Positions 9,192 to 16,981 of a DNA stretch of 64,000 nt are shown piece by piece. Within the stretch, counting starts at the first letter, position 1; each line of letters begins with the position of its first letter. A program made the position numbers and the translations under genes. Source of the stretch: Chitinophaga sp. (GTDB lineage: Bacteria > Bacteroidota > Bacteroidia > Chitinophagales > Chitinophagaceae); contig NZ_JAGHZS010000001.1 in the NCBI RefSeq assembly GCF_017745275.1, positions 1,289,449 to 1,353,448 of the forward strand. The letters are read 5' to 3'. Under the pieces are notes generated by a model. That model ran no database searches. It was given only the letters and a program-made list of their open reading frames with translations, and had not been told where the DNA came from.

Positions 9192-9635
9192 TTGATCGCT
9201 ATCAGCTTTCCACCGCCGGATTTTAAAATTGTGAGAGAAGGCAACAAAGAAATGATCTTTGACCGCCATCGGAAAAAGTATGTGGTATTAACCCCGGAAG
9301 AATGGGTGCGGCAAAACTTTCTCAACTACCTGGTACAGGTACTGCAATACCCTGCTTCACTGATAGGTATTGAAAGAGAAATTTTTTTAGGAGAGATGAA
9401 GAAGCGGTATGATATCGTGATCTACAATCGTGCGATGCAACCCTGGATGCTGGTGGAATGTAAAGAAATGAACGTACCGCTTACAGAGCAAACCATGCAG
9501 CAGGTGATTCGCTACAATATGGTGATACCGGCTACTTTCCTGGTGATCACCAATGGTACCCATACTTTTTGCGGCAATTATATCGCTACCAAAGGCAAGT
9601 GGCGGTTTTTGCATGCCTTGCCGGCATTTGTTTAA
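9192..9635 (+). CDS. Stand-alone HsdR N-terminal-like nuclease-fold protein
   Basis: 147 residues resembling the type I restriction enzyme R subunit N-terminal domain (HSDR_N_2). A PD-(D/E)xK-like core is visible: YDIVIYN with Asp74, then WMLVECKEMN with Glu89-x-Lys91. No helicase motor, HsdM or HsdS is nearby, so it is not a working type I restriction system. Similar orphan proteins seem widespread in Bacteroidota; their role is unknown. No ATG fits; the start is a TTG at 9192, giving LIAISFPPPDF. A TATCTTCG box (9159-9166) lies 25 nt upstream, consistent with that start. Confidence 0.75.
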   Translation: MIAISFPPPDFKIVREGNKEMIFDRHRKKYVVLTPEEWVRQNFLNYLVQVLQYPASLIGIEREIFLGEMKKRYDIVIYNRAMQPWMLVECKEMNVPLTEQTMQQVIRYNMVIPATFLVITNGTHTFCGNYIATKGKWRFLHALPAFV

Positions 9636-9637
9636 AG

Positions 9638-9755
9638 AGCAGAAAGCTGAAAGCATAAAGCAAAAAGCTATTATAGCGAATAACCATTGCGGATGTAAAT
9701 ACGCTTTGATCATTCGCTATAATAGCTTTTTGCTTTATGCTTTCAGCTTTCCGCT
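9638..9755. repeat. Long inverted repeat, AAAGCATAAAGC-type arms
   Basis: 44-bp arms (9638-9681 and 9712-9755) match at 43 of 44 positions. The outer part is built of AAAGC-type words (AAAGCTGAAAGCATAAAGC), the inner part is AGCTATTATAGCGAAT. The 30-nt loop holds its own TGCGG/ACGC-rich sequence. It lies exactly between the convergent 9192-9635 gene and gdhA, where it could terminate both. Open frames crossing it are artefacts. Confidence 0.9.
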
Positions 9756-9760
9756 TATCA

Positions 9761-11179
9761 TCAAGGGAAAATACCCAGTTGCTCGTAAGCAGCACCTACC
9801 TTGTTGATAGCTACTACATAAGCAGCAGTACGCATATCATGAATCTGCGGATTTGCCATCATCACGTCACGTACTTCATGGAGTGCAGCGTGCATGGTTT
9901 CTTCCAGTCCGGAATATACCAGGTCCACTTCATCCGCACCGTGTGCAATGAATTTTCTTTCTTTCTCAGATACTTTTTTACCGGTCAGATCTTCGATGGT
10001 TTGCAGGATATGAATATTCATATTCTCATCAAAGCGTTTTCCTAAACGGCCATAACGCACGTGGCTCAGGTTTTTCAACCACTCAAAGTAAGAAACGGTT
10101 ACACCGCCGGCATTCAGGAACATGTCCGGAACAACGATCACACCTTTCTTATTCAGGATTTCATCTGCTTCCGGAGTTAACGGACCATTAGCCGCTTCCC
10201 CGATAATTTTAGCCTTAACGTTAGGCGCGTTATGTTTATCAATTACATTTTCCAGGGCCGCAGGGATCAGGATTTCGCAATCCAGTTCCAGACCGTCTGT
10301 ATTTTTATTCAGGTTAGTAGCACCAGCGAAGTTGACGATAGAGCCGGTAGCTTTTTTGTGCATCAGCACTTCGTCAGGATTCAGGCCCTGTTCGTTGAAG
10401 ATGGCACCATCCCACTCGATCAGGCAGATTACTTTGGCGCCTGCTTCGTGGAAGTATTTAGCAGCGTGGTAGCCCACGTTACCCATACCCTGTACAATTA
10501 CTCTTTTACCTTCAATACTGGTAGTCAGGCCCAGGCGGTCCATATCTTCCTTGATATTGCACAGTTCACGTAAACCGTAGAAAACACCTAAACCGGTAGC
10601 TTCTGTACGACCACGTACACCGCCCTGTGATACGGGTTTACCGGTAACACAGCCATAACCGTCAATTTCACCCGGACGTAAGCTCATGTATGTATCCAGG
10701 ATCCAGCTCATCTCTCTTTCACCTGTTCCATAGTCAGGAGCCGGAACATCTGTACCGGGACCGATAAAGTTTTTCTTTACCAGTTCAGCTGTGTAACGAC
10801 GGGTAATCGCTTCCAGCTGGAAGGGAGTATAATTGCGGGGATTGATTTTCAAACCACCTTTAGCACCACCAAACGGTACATTCACAATAGCACATTTGTA
10901 GGTCATCAGGGATGCCAGTGCCATTACTTCGTCCTGGTTTACTTCATCACTGAAGCGGATACCACCCTTACAAGGGAGTTTATGATGGGAATGTTGTACA
11001 CGGTAAGCTTCAATTACCTGTACAGAATCGCCTATTCTCACCGGGAATTTAATCTGGTAAACGGCGTTGCAGGCTTTGATCTGCTCCAGGATACCTTTGT
11101 CCCATTTGGTGAACGCAGCTGCTTTGTCGAAGCTTCTTTCCACGCTTTGGAAAAAGCTATAATGCTGATCTTGCGACAT
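9761..11179 (-). CDS. gdhA: Glu/Leu/Phe/Val dehydrogenase family, glutamate dehydrogenase
   Basis: Interconverts glutamate and 2-oxoglutarate plus ammonia. The 472 residues include PCKGGIRFSDEVNQDEVMAL (substrate Lys in KGGIR), PFGGAKGG (catalytic Lys), GTDVPAPDYGTGEREM, and the Rossmann segment VIVQGMGNVGYHAAKYF. PAALENVI and ANGPLTPEAD of the family are also present. The length is slightly above the hexameric 420-450 form. Which cofactor (NAD or NADP) and whether it prefers Glu cannot be settled from motifs alone. It converges with the HsdR-N-like gene. Confidence 0.92.
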   Translation of the reverse strand: MSQDQHYSFFQSVERSFDKAAAFTKWDKGILEQIKACNAVYQIKFPVRIGDSVQVIEAYRVQHSHHKLPCKGGIRFSDEVNQDEVMALASLMTYKCAIVNVPFGGAKGGLKINPRNYTPFQLEAITRRYTAELVKKNFIGPGTDVPAPDYGTGEREMSWILDTYMSLRPGEIDGYGCVTGKPVSQGGVRGRTEATGLGVFYGLRELCNIKEDMDRLGLTTSIEGKRVIVQGMGNVGYHAAKYFHEAGAKVICLIEWDGAIFNEQGLNPDEVLMHKKATGSIVNFAGATNLNKNTDGLELDCEILIPAALENVIDKHNAPNVKAKIIGEAANGPLTPEADEILNKKGVIVVPDMFLNAGGVTVSYFEWLKNLSHVRYGRLGKRFDENMNIHILQTIEDLTGKKVSEKERKFIAHGADEVDLVYSGLEETMHAALHEVRDVMMANPQIHDMRTAAYVVAINKVGAAYEQLGIFP

Positions 11180-11217
11180 AAATTATTGTTTTGGTATAAC
11201 GATTAGATTTTAAGCAA

Positions 11218-11457
11218 TTATGGGTTATTCTTTTCTCTTTCTTCGAGCTTGCCGATCTTCCGGTCCAGTCTGATCATAAATAACACGATTCCTATAAAAA
11301 TGATCACTAAAACGCCTACTATCACATATATCTTATCATTGCTGCGAAAGAATTCGTTAACAGGTCCTTTCTCTGTATTCTGCTGCTGGGCATTTGCCAA
11401 TACTGATATTAACAGCAAGGCCAGGCTCAGGCAAAATGAAAACGCTTTGTTGATCAT
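11218..11457 (-). CDS. ccmD: CcmD-like small membrane protein
   Basis: 79 residues. A cleavable-looking signal peptide (MINKAFSFCLSLALLLISVLANA-Q, cleavage about residue 23) is followed by one membrane helix (YVIVGVLVIIFIGIVLFMI) and a basic/coiled tail DRKIGKLEEREK. This matches the CcmD-like partner found after ccmC in Bacteroidota. It overlaps the ccmC stop by 4 bp (ATGA), so translation is coupled. CcmD helps release haem-loaded CcmE in System I cytochrome c maturation. Confidence 0.75.
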   Translation of the reverse strand: MINKAFSFCLSLALLLISVLANAQQQNTEKGPVNEFFRSNDKIYVIVGVLVIIFIGIVLFMIRLDRKIGKLEEREKNNP

Positions 11458-12116
11458 TTAAAAATATTTTTAAGCTGTAATTTCTTATAACGTACGACCA
11501 GTGTAAATATCCACACACTTAGTAAAGTCCAGCCAATAAACGCCGGATACAATACTGTTTTCATGGTCCCGTCTGTATCTTTAGAGGCGAAGCCTGGTGT
11601 GGAAGCGCTTCCGGGATGTAAGGAGTCCACCATGCGGGGAATGATATAGGTCAGTGGTATTAATAAGGCAAATGCAAAAACGTTGAAAACTGCGGATATG
11701 CGTGCCCGTTTGTCGAGGTCATGGATAGACATCCGCAATACCAGGTAAGCCATATAAATCAATATAGCAATAGCCGTACACATTTGTTTCGGATCATCCG
11801 TCAGTGTACCTCCCCAGGTATAAGTAGCCCAAAGTGTACCGGTAGCAAAACCCAATACGCCAAAGAAGGTACCTACTCCGGCTGCGCTGGAAGCGATCAC
11901 ATCTTTCTTCAGATCATATTTTGACAGGTAAAGCAGGGAGTTGACAATCGAGATAGTGAACATGGTATACATACATATCCACATCGGTACGTGAAAGAAC
12001 AATCCGCGGGATGATTGTCCATTGGTTCCTATTATAGGTATTTTAACAGTGAACCCGGCGATAATTACATATATAAGAAGCAGTATCGCTAATGCTTTCC
12101 ACCAATGTCTGGCCAT
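11454..12116 (-). CDS. ccmC: Haem exporter/handling protein CcmC
   Basis: Inner-membrane protein that presents haem to CcmE in cytochrome c maturation. The 220 residues contain about six hydrophobic segments, the FFHVPMWICMY conserved His (about residue 42) and the tryptophan-rich periplasmic motif WATYTWGGTLTDDPKQ, a WWD-type domain. It has its own consensus promoter (TTTG-N19-TAGGTTTG) in the 144-bp gap after ccmB. ccmD overlaps its end. Confidence 0.92.
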   Translation of the reverse strand: MARHWWKALAILLLIYVIIAGFTVKIPIIGTNGQSSRGLFFHVPMWICMYTMFTISIVNSLLYLSKYDLKKDVIASSAAGVGTFFGVLGFATGTLWATYTWGGTLTDDPKQMCTAIAILIYMAYLVLRMSIHDLDKRARISAVFNVFAFALLIPLTYIIPRMVDSLHPGSASTPGFASKDTDGTMKTVLYPAFIGWTLLSVWIFTLVVRYKKLQLKNIFK

Positions 12117-12138
12117 TTTTAACAGCTATATTCGGGGG

Positions 12139-12169
12139 CAAACCTACAGGTTTTAAACCTAACCGCAAA
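12139..12169 (-). promoter_or_regulatory. ccmC promoter (TTTG-N19-TAGGTTTG)
   Basis: Minus strand: TTTG (12166-12169) and TAGGTTTG (12139-12146), 19 nt apart; the -7 box is 22 nt before the ccmC ATG. One of the clearest promoters in the window. Confidence 0.7.
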
Positions 12170-12175
12170 GCTTTT

Positions 12176-12213
12176 CAGGGATTTTAAGTTTATCAAACGG
12201 CAGTAAATCCCTG
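12176..12213 (-). terminator. Hairpin between ccmB and ccmC
   Basis: A perfect 9-bp inverted repeat CAGGGATTT/AAATCCCTG (12176-12184 and 12205-12213) lies between the ccmB stop and the ccmC promoter. No strong U-tract follows, so it may be a weak terminator or an mRNA 3' end stabiliser for ccmB. Confidence 0.4.
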
Positions 12214-12260
12214 TTAAATATCGTTTACAGAAGTAGCGTTTTTCTTTGATATTTCTAATA

Positions 12261-12929
12261 TCAGTCTTTCCACAGAAACGGGAAAAGGATCATTGTCAGG
12301 GCTATTACGAGGATATCCATTCCTCCCAGCAACAGGAACATTTTGGGCAGCTCTGGCTGGAATACAGTCACAAAGGCCGACAAGGAAATATTAGCCAGCA
12401 ACATCAGCACCGGCATAATCAGCGGAAACCCCATCACCGCCATCAGGGCGGCATTGTGGTTGGCCTGAGCCGCAATCGCCGCCAGCATGGTAAACAGCAG
12501 GGATAAGCTCACCCCTCCCAGCAGTACCATTCCGATGAAATAAAAAGGGTTAATGATGGGATTTCCCAGGAAAGCAATACTGCATACCAGCGCAATAAGG
12601 CTCATCAGGGTCATCAATATCACATTGTAAATCAACTTAGCCGCAATAAATACCCGGGGATTAACCAATGAATAGAAATACAACAGGCGGCCCCTGCTTT
12701 CCTGCATGAAGCTTTTAGCCACGGCGTTTACCGCTACAAACAACTGTATTACCCAAAAAAGGGCATTCCACACCTTATCCTCCGGCCGGCCCATCATCAG
12801 GTTGATAACGAACACAGTGGAAACAATATAGAGTAATACCCCATAAAAAGCATACTGCTGGCGTAATTCCAGCTTAAGATCCTTTTTTACAAGGGTAAAT
12901 GTCTGGTGGATTGGGCTGTTTTGTTTCAT
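12261..12929 (-). CDS. ccmB: Haem exporter protein CcmB
   Basis: ABC-type membrane subunit of the CcmABCD haem-handling complex. The 222 residues start with a basic cytoplasmic segment (LVKKDLKLELRQQYA), then FWVIQLFVAVNAVAKSFMQE, the conserved CcmB region, and about six membrane helices. ccmA (the ATPase) is not next to it. The ATG is only 9 nt from a TATCTTTG box (12938-12945), so the leader is very short. That box abuts the inverted repeat at 12945. Confidence 0.92.
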   Translation of the reverse strand: MKQNSPIHQTFTLVKKDLKLELRQQYAFYGVLLYIVSTVFVINLMMGRPEDKVWNALFWVIQLFVAVNAVAKSFMQESRGRLLYFYSLVNPRVFIAAKLIYNVILMTLMSLIALVCSIAFLGNPIINPFYFIGMVLLGGVSLSLLFTMLAAIAAQANHNAALMAVMGFPLIMPVLMLLANISLSAFVTVFQPELPKMFLLLGGMDILVIALTMILFPFLWKD

Positions 12930-12937
12930 GATCGCCG

Positions 12938-12945
12938 CAAAGATA
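12938..12945 (-). promoter_or_regulatory. ccmB -7 box beside inverted repeat
   Basis: TATCTTTG on the minus strand. The candidate -33 TTTG, 22 nt further upstream, lies inside the left arm of the 12945-13050 inverted repeat. Confidence 0.5.
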
Positions 12946-13050
12946 GCATAAAGCAGAAAGCGAAAAGCAAAAAGCCATGGAAGCGAAAAGCAAATCCGCT
13001 TCGGTCATCCGCTTCCATAGCTTTTTGCTTTTCGCCTTCAGCTTTATGCT
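12945..13050. repeat. Long inverted repeat, AAAGC-type arms, in a divergent promoter region
   Basis: 41-bp arms (12945-12985 and 13010-13050) match at 38 positions. The outer words are AGCATAAAGC and GCGAAAAGCAAAAAGC, the inner part is ATGGAAGCG/CGCTTCCAT. It lies 5' of both ccmB (minus) and the biotin carboxylase gene (plus), so it cannot be a simple gene terminator here. Confidence 0.85.
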
Positions 13051-13088
13051 TCTAAAGAACTATATTAGCCCCTCCATAAAAAGTAGCG

Positions 13089-14579
13089 ATGAATAAAATT
13101 CTGGTTGCCAATCGGGGAGAAATAGCTTTACGCATTATGCGTTCAGCAAGGGAAATGGGCATTAAAACGGTAGCGGTATACTCCGAAGCGGATCGTACCA
13201 TGCCATTTGTACAATATGCGGATGAAGCGGTTTGTATAGGTCCTGCACCTTCCAATCAATCCTATTTGCTGGGTGAAAAAATCATTGCCGTGGCGAAAGA
13301 AAAAGGCGCGGATGGCATACATCCGGGTTATGGCTTCTTAAGTGAAAATGCCCGCTTTGCCCAACAGGTGACTGATGCTGGTATTACCTTTATTGGTCCG
13401 TCGGCCGCGTCAATTGAAGTGATGGGGAGCAAGCTGGCCGCCAAGCAGGCGGCCCAAAAGTTTGGCGTGCCCATGGTTCCCGGTACAGAAACACCGTTAC
13501 GTAGCGTAGAAGAAGCCAGGGAAGTAGTGAAGAAAACAGGTTTCCCTATTCTCATTAAAGCCTCTGCCGGTGGTGGTGGTAAAGGGATGCGCGTGGTGAA
13601 TTCCCCGGAAGAACTCGACGAGCAGATCAGGATGGCGAAAAGTGAAGCCCTGAGCGCTTTTGGCGACGATGCCGTATTTATCGAAAAATATGTGGGTTCC
13701 CCACGACATATAGAAATACAGATCCTGGGCGATCGCCATGGCCACTGTGTATATTTATTTGAAAGAGAGTGCTCCATACAGCGCCGTCACCAGAAGCTGA
13801 TAGAAGAAGCACCTTCTTCCTGCCTTACACCTGCCATCCGCGCCGCCATGGGCCAATGTGCTGTAGATGTGGCCAAAGCCTGTAACTATTATGGCGCTGG
13901 TACAGTAGAATTCCTGGTAGATGAACAATTGAATTTCTACTTCCTGGAAATGAATACCCGCTTACAGGTGGAGCACCCTGTAACAGAGCTGATCACCGGG
14001 CTGGACCTGGTTAAAGAACAAATCAAAATAGCCAGAGGCGAGCAACTCTCCTTTACCCAGGAGGATCTCAAAATCAATGGGCACGCCATAGAATTACGTA
14101 TTTGCGCAGAAGATCCTGCCAATAACTTCCTCCCGGATACCGGCCGGCTGGAAACGTATATCCGTCCGCAAGGCTATGGTGTACGCGTAGACGACGGTTA
14201 TGAGCAGGGCATGGACATCCCTATCTACTATGATCCGATGATAGCAAAGCTCATTGCCTGGGGCAGTACCCGCGAAGAAGCCCGCCTTCGCCTGATGCGG
14301 GCCATTGCAGAATACCAGGTCAAAGGGATTAAAACAACCCTGCCCTTTGGATACTGGGCATTACAACAGCCTGCATTTATTGAAGGAAATTTTGATACCA
14401 ATTTTATTGGCAAATACTTCACACCACAGGTGTTACAAACGGAATCTGCCGAATTAAATAAATTAGCGGCTATACTGGCTGCGTATGTGTGGCAGCAAAA
14501 CAATATAAATTTACAACAGGCAGCTATCAGCAATACCACGTCGGCTTCCGGATGGAAAAAAAGAAATATGTTAAGATAA
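13089..14579 (+). CDS. accC: Biotin carboxylase subunit of an acyl-CoA carboxylase
   Basis: ATP-dependent carboxylation of biotin on a carrier protein. The 496 residues show the N-terminal ANRGEIALRIMRSAREMG, HPGYGFLSEN, the ATP-grasp glycine loop KASAGGGGKGMRV (about 156-168), and the catalytic MNTRLQVEHPVTE. Length is about 45 residues above E. coli AccC; the extra C-terminus is low-complexity (QQNNINLQQAAISNTTSASG), as in subunits of propionyl/methylcrotonyl-CoA carboxylases. No carboxyltransferase or BCCP gene lies nearby, so the exact complex is open. Confidence 0.88.
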   Translation: MNKILVANRGEIALRIMRSAREMGIKTVAVYSEADRTMPFVQYADEAVCIGPAPSNQSYLLGEKIIAVAKEKGADGIHPGYGFLSENARFAQQVTDAGITFIGPSAASIEVMGSKLAAKQAAQKFGVPMVPGTETPLRSVEEAREVVKKTGFPILIKASAGGGGKGMRVVNSPEELDEQIRMAKSEALSAFGDDAVFIEKYVGSPRHIEIQILGDRHGHCVYLFERECSIQRRHQKLIEEAPSSCLTPAIRAAMGQCAVDVAKACNYYGAGTVEFLVDEQLNFYFLEMNTRLQVEHPVTELITGLDLVKEQIKIARGEQLSFTQEDLKINGHAIELRICAEDPANNFLPDTGRLETYIRPQGYGVRVDDGYEQGMDIPIYYDPMIAKLIAWGSTREEARLRLMRAIAEYQVKGIKTTLPFGYWALQQPAFIEGNFDTNFIGKYFTPQVLQTESAELNKLAAILAAYVWQQNNINLQQAAISNTTSASGWKKRNMLR

Positions 14580-14633
14580 GCTGTAACAGTTGTTAACTTT
14601 CGTTAAAGTATTTCCGAAAAACCGGAAAACGTA

Positions 14634-14641
14634 TAACTTTG
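14634..14641 (+). promoter_or_regulatory. Putative -7 box of the gtrA-like gene
   Basis: TAACTTTG followed by C, 14 nt before the ATG at 14656. It argues against the longer frame starting at 14590. Confidence 0.5.
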
Positions 14642-14655
14642 CGCCAATTTTTAAT

Positions 14656-15135
14656 ATGCTACGTAACATCATTCTACAAATCCTGGAATTCTTCTACCAG
14701 CCCTTTTCAAAGGTATTGCCCTGGCAAACCTTCCGTTATCTGGCCTGTGGTGGGGGAAATACCGCACTGGACATCTTCCTGTATTTTGTTTGTTACAATT
14801 TTGTTTTACACCAGCAGATGGTGCATTTGGTGTTTTTCAATATGAGTGCGCACATCGCCGCCCTGTTTATGTCTATGGCGGTTACATTTCCTACGGGCTT
14901 CCTGTTGAGCAAATACGTGGTGTTTTCAGATTCTAACCTCCGCGGACGGGTACAGTTGTTCCGCTATTTCGTACTGGTGGGCATATGTATTGTACTGAAC
15001 TATGTGCTGATGAAGCTGTTTGTGGATCAGTTGCATTTCTATCCTACCATAGGAAAAATATGTACCACCGCCCTGGTAGTGATCTTCAGCTATCTTACAC
15101 AGAAGAAATTTACATTTAAGGTGCGGAAAGCATAG
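14656..15135 (+). CDS. GtrA-like family membrane protein
   Basis: 159 residues with four hydrophobic helices and the GtrA pattern: FRYLACGGGNTALDIFLYF in helix 1, FLLSKYVVFSDSN between helices 2 and 3, and a C-terminal YLTQKKFTFK. GtrA proteins are thought to move polyprenyl-phosphate-linked sugars across the membrane or to assist glycosyltransferases. The start at 14656 is chosen because a -7 promoter box lies immediately upstream. It converges with tdk across an inverted repeat. Confidence 0.85.
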   Translation: MLRNIILQILEFFYQPFSKVLPWQTFRYLACGGGNTALDIFLYFVCYNFVLHQQMVHLVFFNMSAHIAALFMSMAVTFPTGFLLSKYVVFSDSNLRGRVQLFRYFVLVGICIVLNYVLMKLFVDQLHFYPTIGKICTTALVVIFSYLTQKKFTFKVRKA

Positions 15136-15161
15136 GTGCTAAAGCACCGTAAACAAAGCAT

Positions 15162-15282
15162 AAAGCATAAAGCTGAAAGCACAAAGCATAAAGCTATTGA
15201 GGCGAATGACCTTAGCGATTATTGTTCGCTTTGACCATTCGCCTCAATAGCTTTATGCTTTCTGCTTTCAGCTTTATGCTTT
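15162..15282. repeat. Long inverted repeat, AAAGCATAAAGC-type arms
   Basis: 47-bp arms (15162-15208 and 15236-15282) match at 46 positions. The outer words are AAAGCATAAAGCTGAAAGC, the inner part is CTATTGAGGCGAATG; the 27-nt loop contains a further GCGA/TTCGC pair. It lies between the convergent gtrA-like gene and tdk and ends 5 bp from the tdk stop. Confidence 0.9.
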
Positions 15283-15286
15283 ATTT

Positions 15287-15862
15287 CTACGCCTGATGAT
15301 CTTCATAATAACAATGCCTGCACCTTGGCTCGTACAAATCTTTTTCTCCCAGCAACAACGTTTCTTTGGAAGCGGACTTACGATAAGAATAGTTGGCAAT
15401 ATGCCCACACTTTACACAAATTGCATGGAGCTTGGTAATATAATCCGCCTTGGCGAGGAGGAAAGGCATCTGCCCGAAAGGCTTTCCGGTATAATCCATG
15501 TCCAGCCCGGCTATGATCACGCGTACACCACGTAATGCCAGCTGATCACAAACATTAGGTAATTCATCATCGAAGAATTGTGCCTCGTCAATGCCCACTA
15601 CATCTACATCCTGTGCCAACAGCAATATTTGCTGGGAGTTTTCTATCGGGGTGGATACTATTTTATTTTCATCATGAGAAGTAATACTGCCTTCATCATA
15701 ACGGGTATCTACCGCTGGTTTAAAAATCTCCACTTTCAGATTGGCGATACGTACCCGTTTTAGGCGGCGGATCAGTTCTTCGGTTTTTCCCGAAAACATA
15801 GAGCCGCAAATTACTTCAATCCAGCCCCTCCGTCCTCCTGCAAGAGAAGGTTCAATAAACAT
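15287..15862 (-). CDS. tdk: Thymidine kinase
   Basis: Salvage phosphorylation of thymidine. The 191 residues have the P-loop GSMFSGKT (20-27), the Walker B-like [13 protein letters not shown], the lasso region, and two Cys pairs CVKC and CRHC that bind structural zinc. This is the type II TK1-like enzyme. The first ATG at 15862 gives a slightly long N-terminus ([18 protein letters not shown]), normal for Bacteroidota. Confidence 0.95.
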   Translation of the reverse strand: MFIEPSLAGGRRGWIEVICGSMFSGKTEELIRRLKRVRIANLKVEIFKPAVDTRYDEGSITSHDENKIVSTPIENSQQILLLAQDVDVVGIDEAQFFDDELPNVCDQLALRGVRVIIAGLDMDYTGKPFGQMPFLLAKADYITKLHAICVKCGHIANYSYRKSASKETLLLGEKDLYEPRCRHCYYEDHQA

Positions 15863-15952
15863 ATTATACTAATTTGATTATTAATTAATTAAAATATTCT
15901 AATTTTATGAAAATAAAATAATTTCTATCATTCACCCGTTAACAATTAAGGC

Positions 15953-16981
15953 ATGGAAAAAATTAATGCATTAATTGAAAAACTACAGGAATTAAAGAAT
16001 TCCGGCGCAGACCTGTCTGCATTGTCCTATTATGTACAATTGCTGCAGGCGGAGGTGTTGCATGAACGCAACCGGCAACATCAGCAACGGGTGCAGGCGA
16101 CCCAGGGCAACATCGCCGTTATCATGCCGCAACAATCAATGGTTACGAACACCGTACCAGTAACAACCGCGGCGCAAACTACAACATTACCATCAAATAA
16201 AACGCCGGAGCCTCCAGTAGCAGAAAAACCACTGCCCATTGCTCCGGAAATAGCCGCCAAAGCGGGAAATCCCGTTATAGCCACTCCTGCTCCGGCTAAC
16301 GAAGAGGAAGATATCAATACCCGCGCTGCCAGGCTCTCTACGGCTAACACCATCAATAATATTATTTCTTCAGAAGATATTAATACGCGTGCGGCTAAAG
16401 CACAAGATACTACGCCTCAGCCAGCGGCAATAGATCCTGTTCCGCCTGCCACTCCTGAACCGGTAGCTGCAGCGGTTCCACCGGCGACTGACCTGGTACC
16501 GCCCAAACCAACACCGGTAGTTACTGCACAGCCAATTCCTACATTGGCAGCGTCACAACCAGCCGCGGAAAAACCCAGGCCTGCCACGCTCTTCGATGAT
16601 ATTCCCGCTACAAACGGACATACGGACACGCCTACCCGCGAACTGAGAAAAGACCTGAACGAACTGGCCGGTAATAATGGACAGTCAATAAATGATCGTT
16701 TGCGTCAGCAACAGGTAGAAGTTGCCCAGAAGCTGGGAGACATGCCTATACAGGATCTCCGCGCGGCCATTGGTATCAACGACAAATACCAGTTTATCCA
16801 GGAGCTGTTCCGCGGAGACAGAGACCTCTACGAACGGTCCATTAAAACCATCAACGAATGCGGTAACCTGCAGGAAGCTGATTACTGGATACAGCGTGAA
16901 ATAAAAATCATACAAGGCTGGCAGGACGACCATCACCTGGTACAGCACTTCTATTCCCTGCTTAAGAAGCGGTTCTCCTGA
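15953..16981 (+). CDS. Unknown protein: helical ends joined by a Pro/Ala-rich linker
   Basis: 342 residues, not recognised. The N-terminus (1-45) is predicted helical (MEKINALIEKLQELKNSG). Residues about 60-215 are a low-complexity Pro/Ala/Thr linker that contains the octamer EDINTRAA twice (about 122 and 143). The C-terminal about 110 residues (from RELRKDLNEL) look folded, with LGDMPIQDLRAAIGINDKYQF and FRGDRDLYERSIKTINECG, which I believe recur in Bacteroidota proteins of unknown function. No signal peptide, so probably cytosolic. Its 3' end overlaps the waaA 3' end by 31 bp on the opposite strand. Confidence 0.75.
   Translation: MEKINALIEKLQELKNSGADLSALSYYVQLLQAEVLHERNRQHQQRVQATQGNIAVIMPQQSMVTNTVPVTTAAQTTTLPSNKTPEPPVAEKPLPIAPEIAAKAGNPVIATPAPANEEEDINTRAARLSTANTINNIISSEDINTRAAKAQDTTPQPAAIDPVPPATPEPVAAAVPPATDLVPPKPTPVVTAQPIPTLAASQPAAEKPRPATLFDDIPATNGHTDTPTRELRKDLNELAGNNGQSINDRLRQQQVEVAQKLGDMPIQDLRAAIGINDKYQFIQELFRGDRDLYERSIKTINECGNLQEADYWIQREIKIIQGWQDDHHLVQHFYSLLKKRFS

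Noticed and set aside
9192..9635. A complete restriction-modification system
   Set aside because: Only the HsdR N-terminal-type domain is present; no motor, methylase or specificity gene lies nearby.
9553..9807. Open reading frames crossing the inverted repeat between the HsdR-N-like gene and gdhA
   Set aside because: The translations are made of repeated words from the inverted repeat and overlap both real genes; no independent start or codon pattern.
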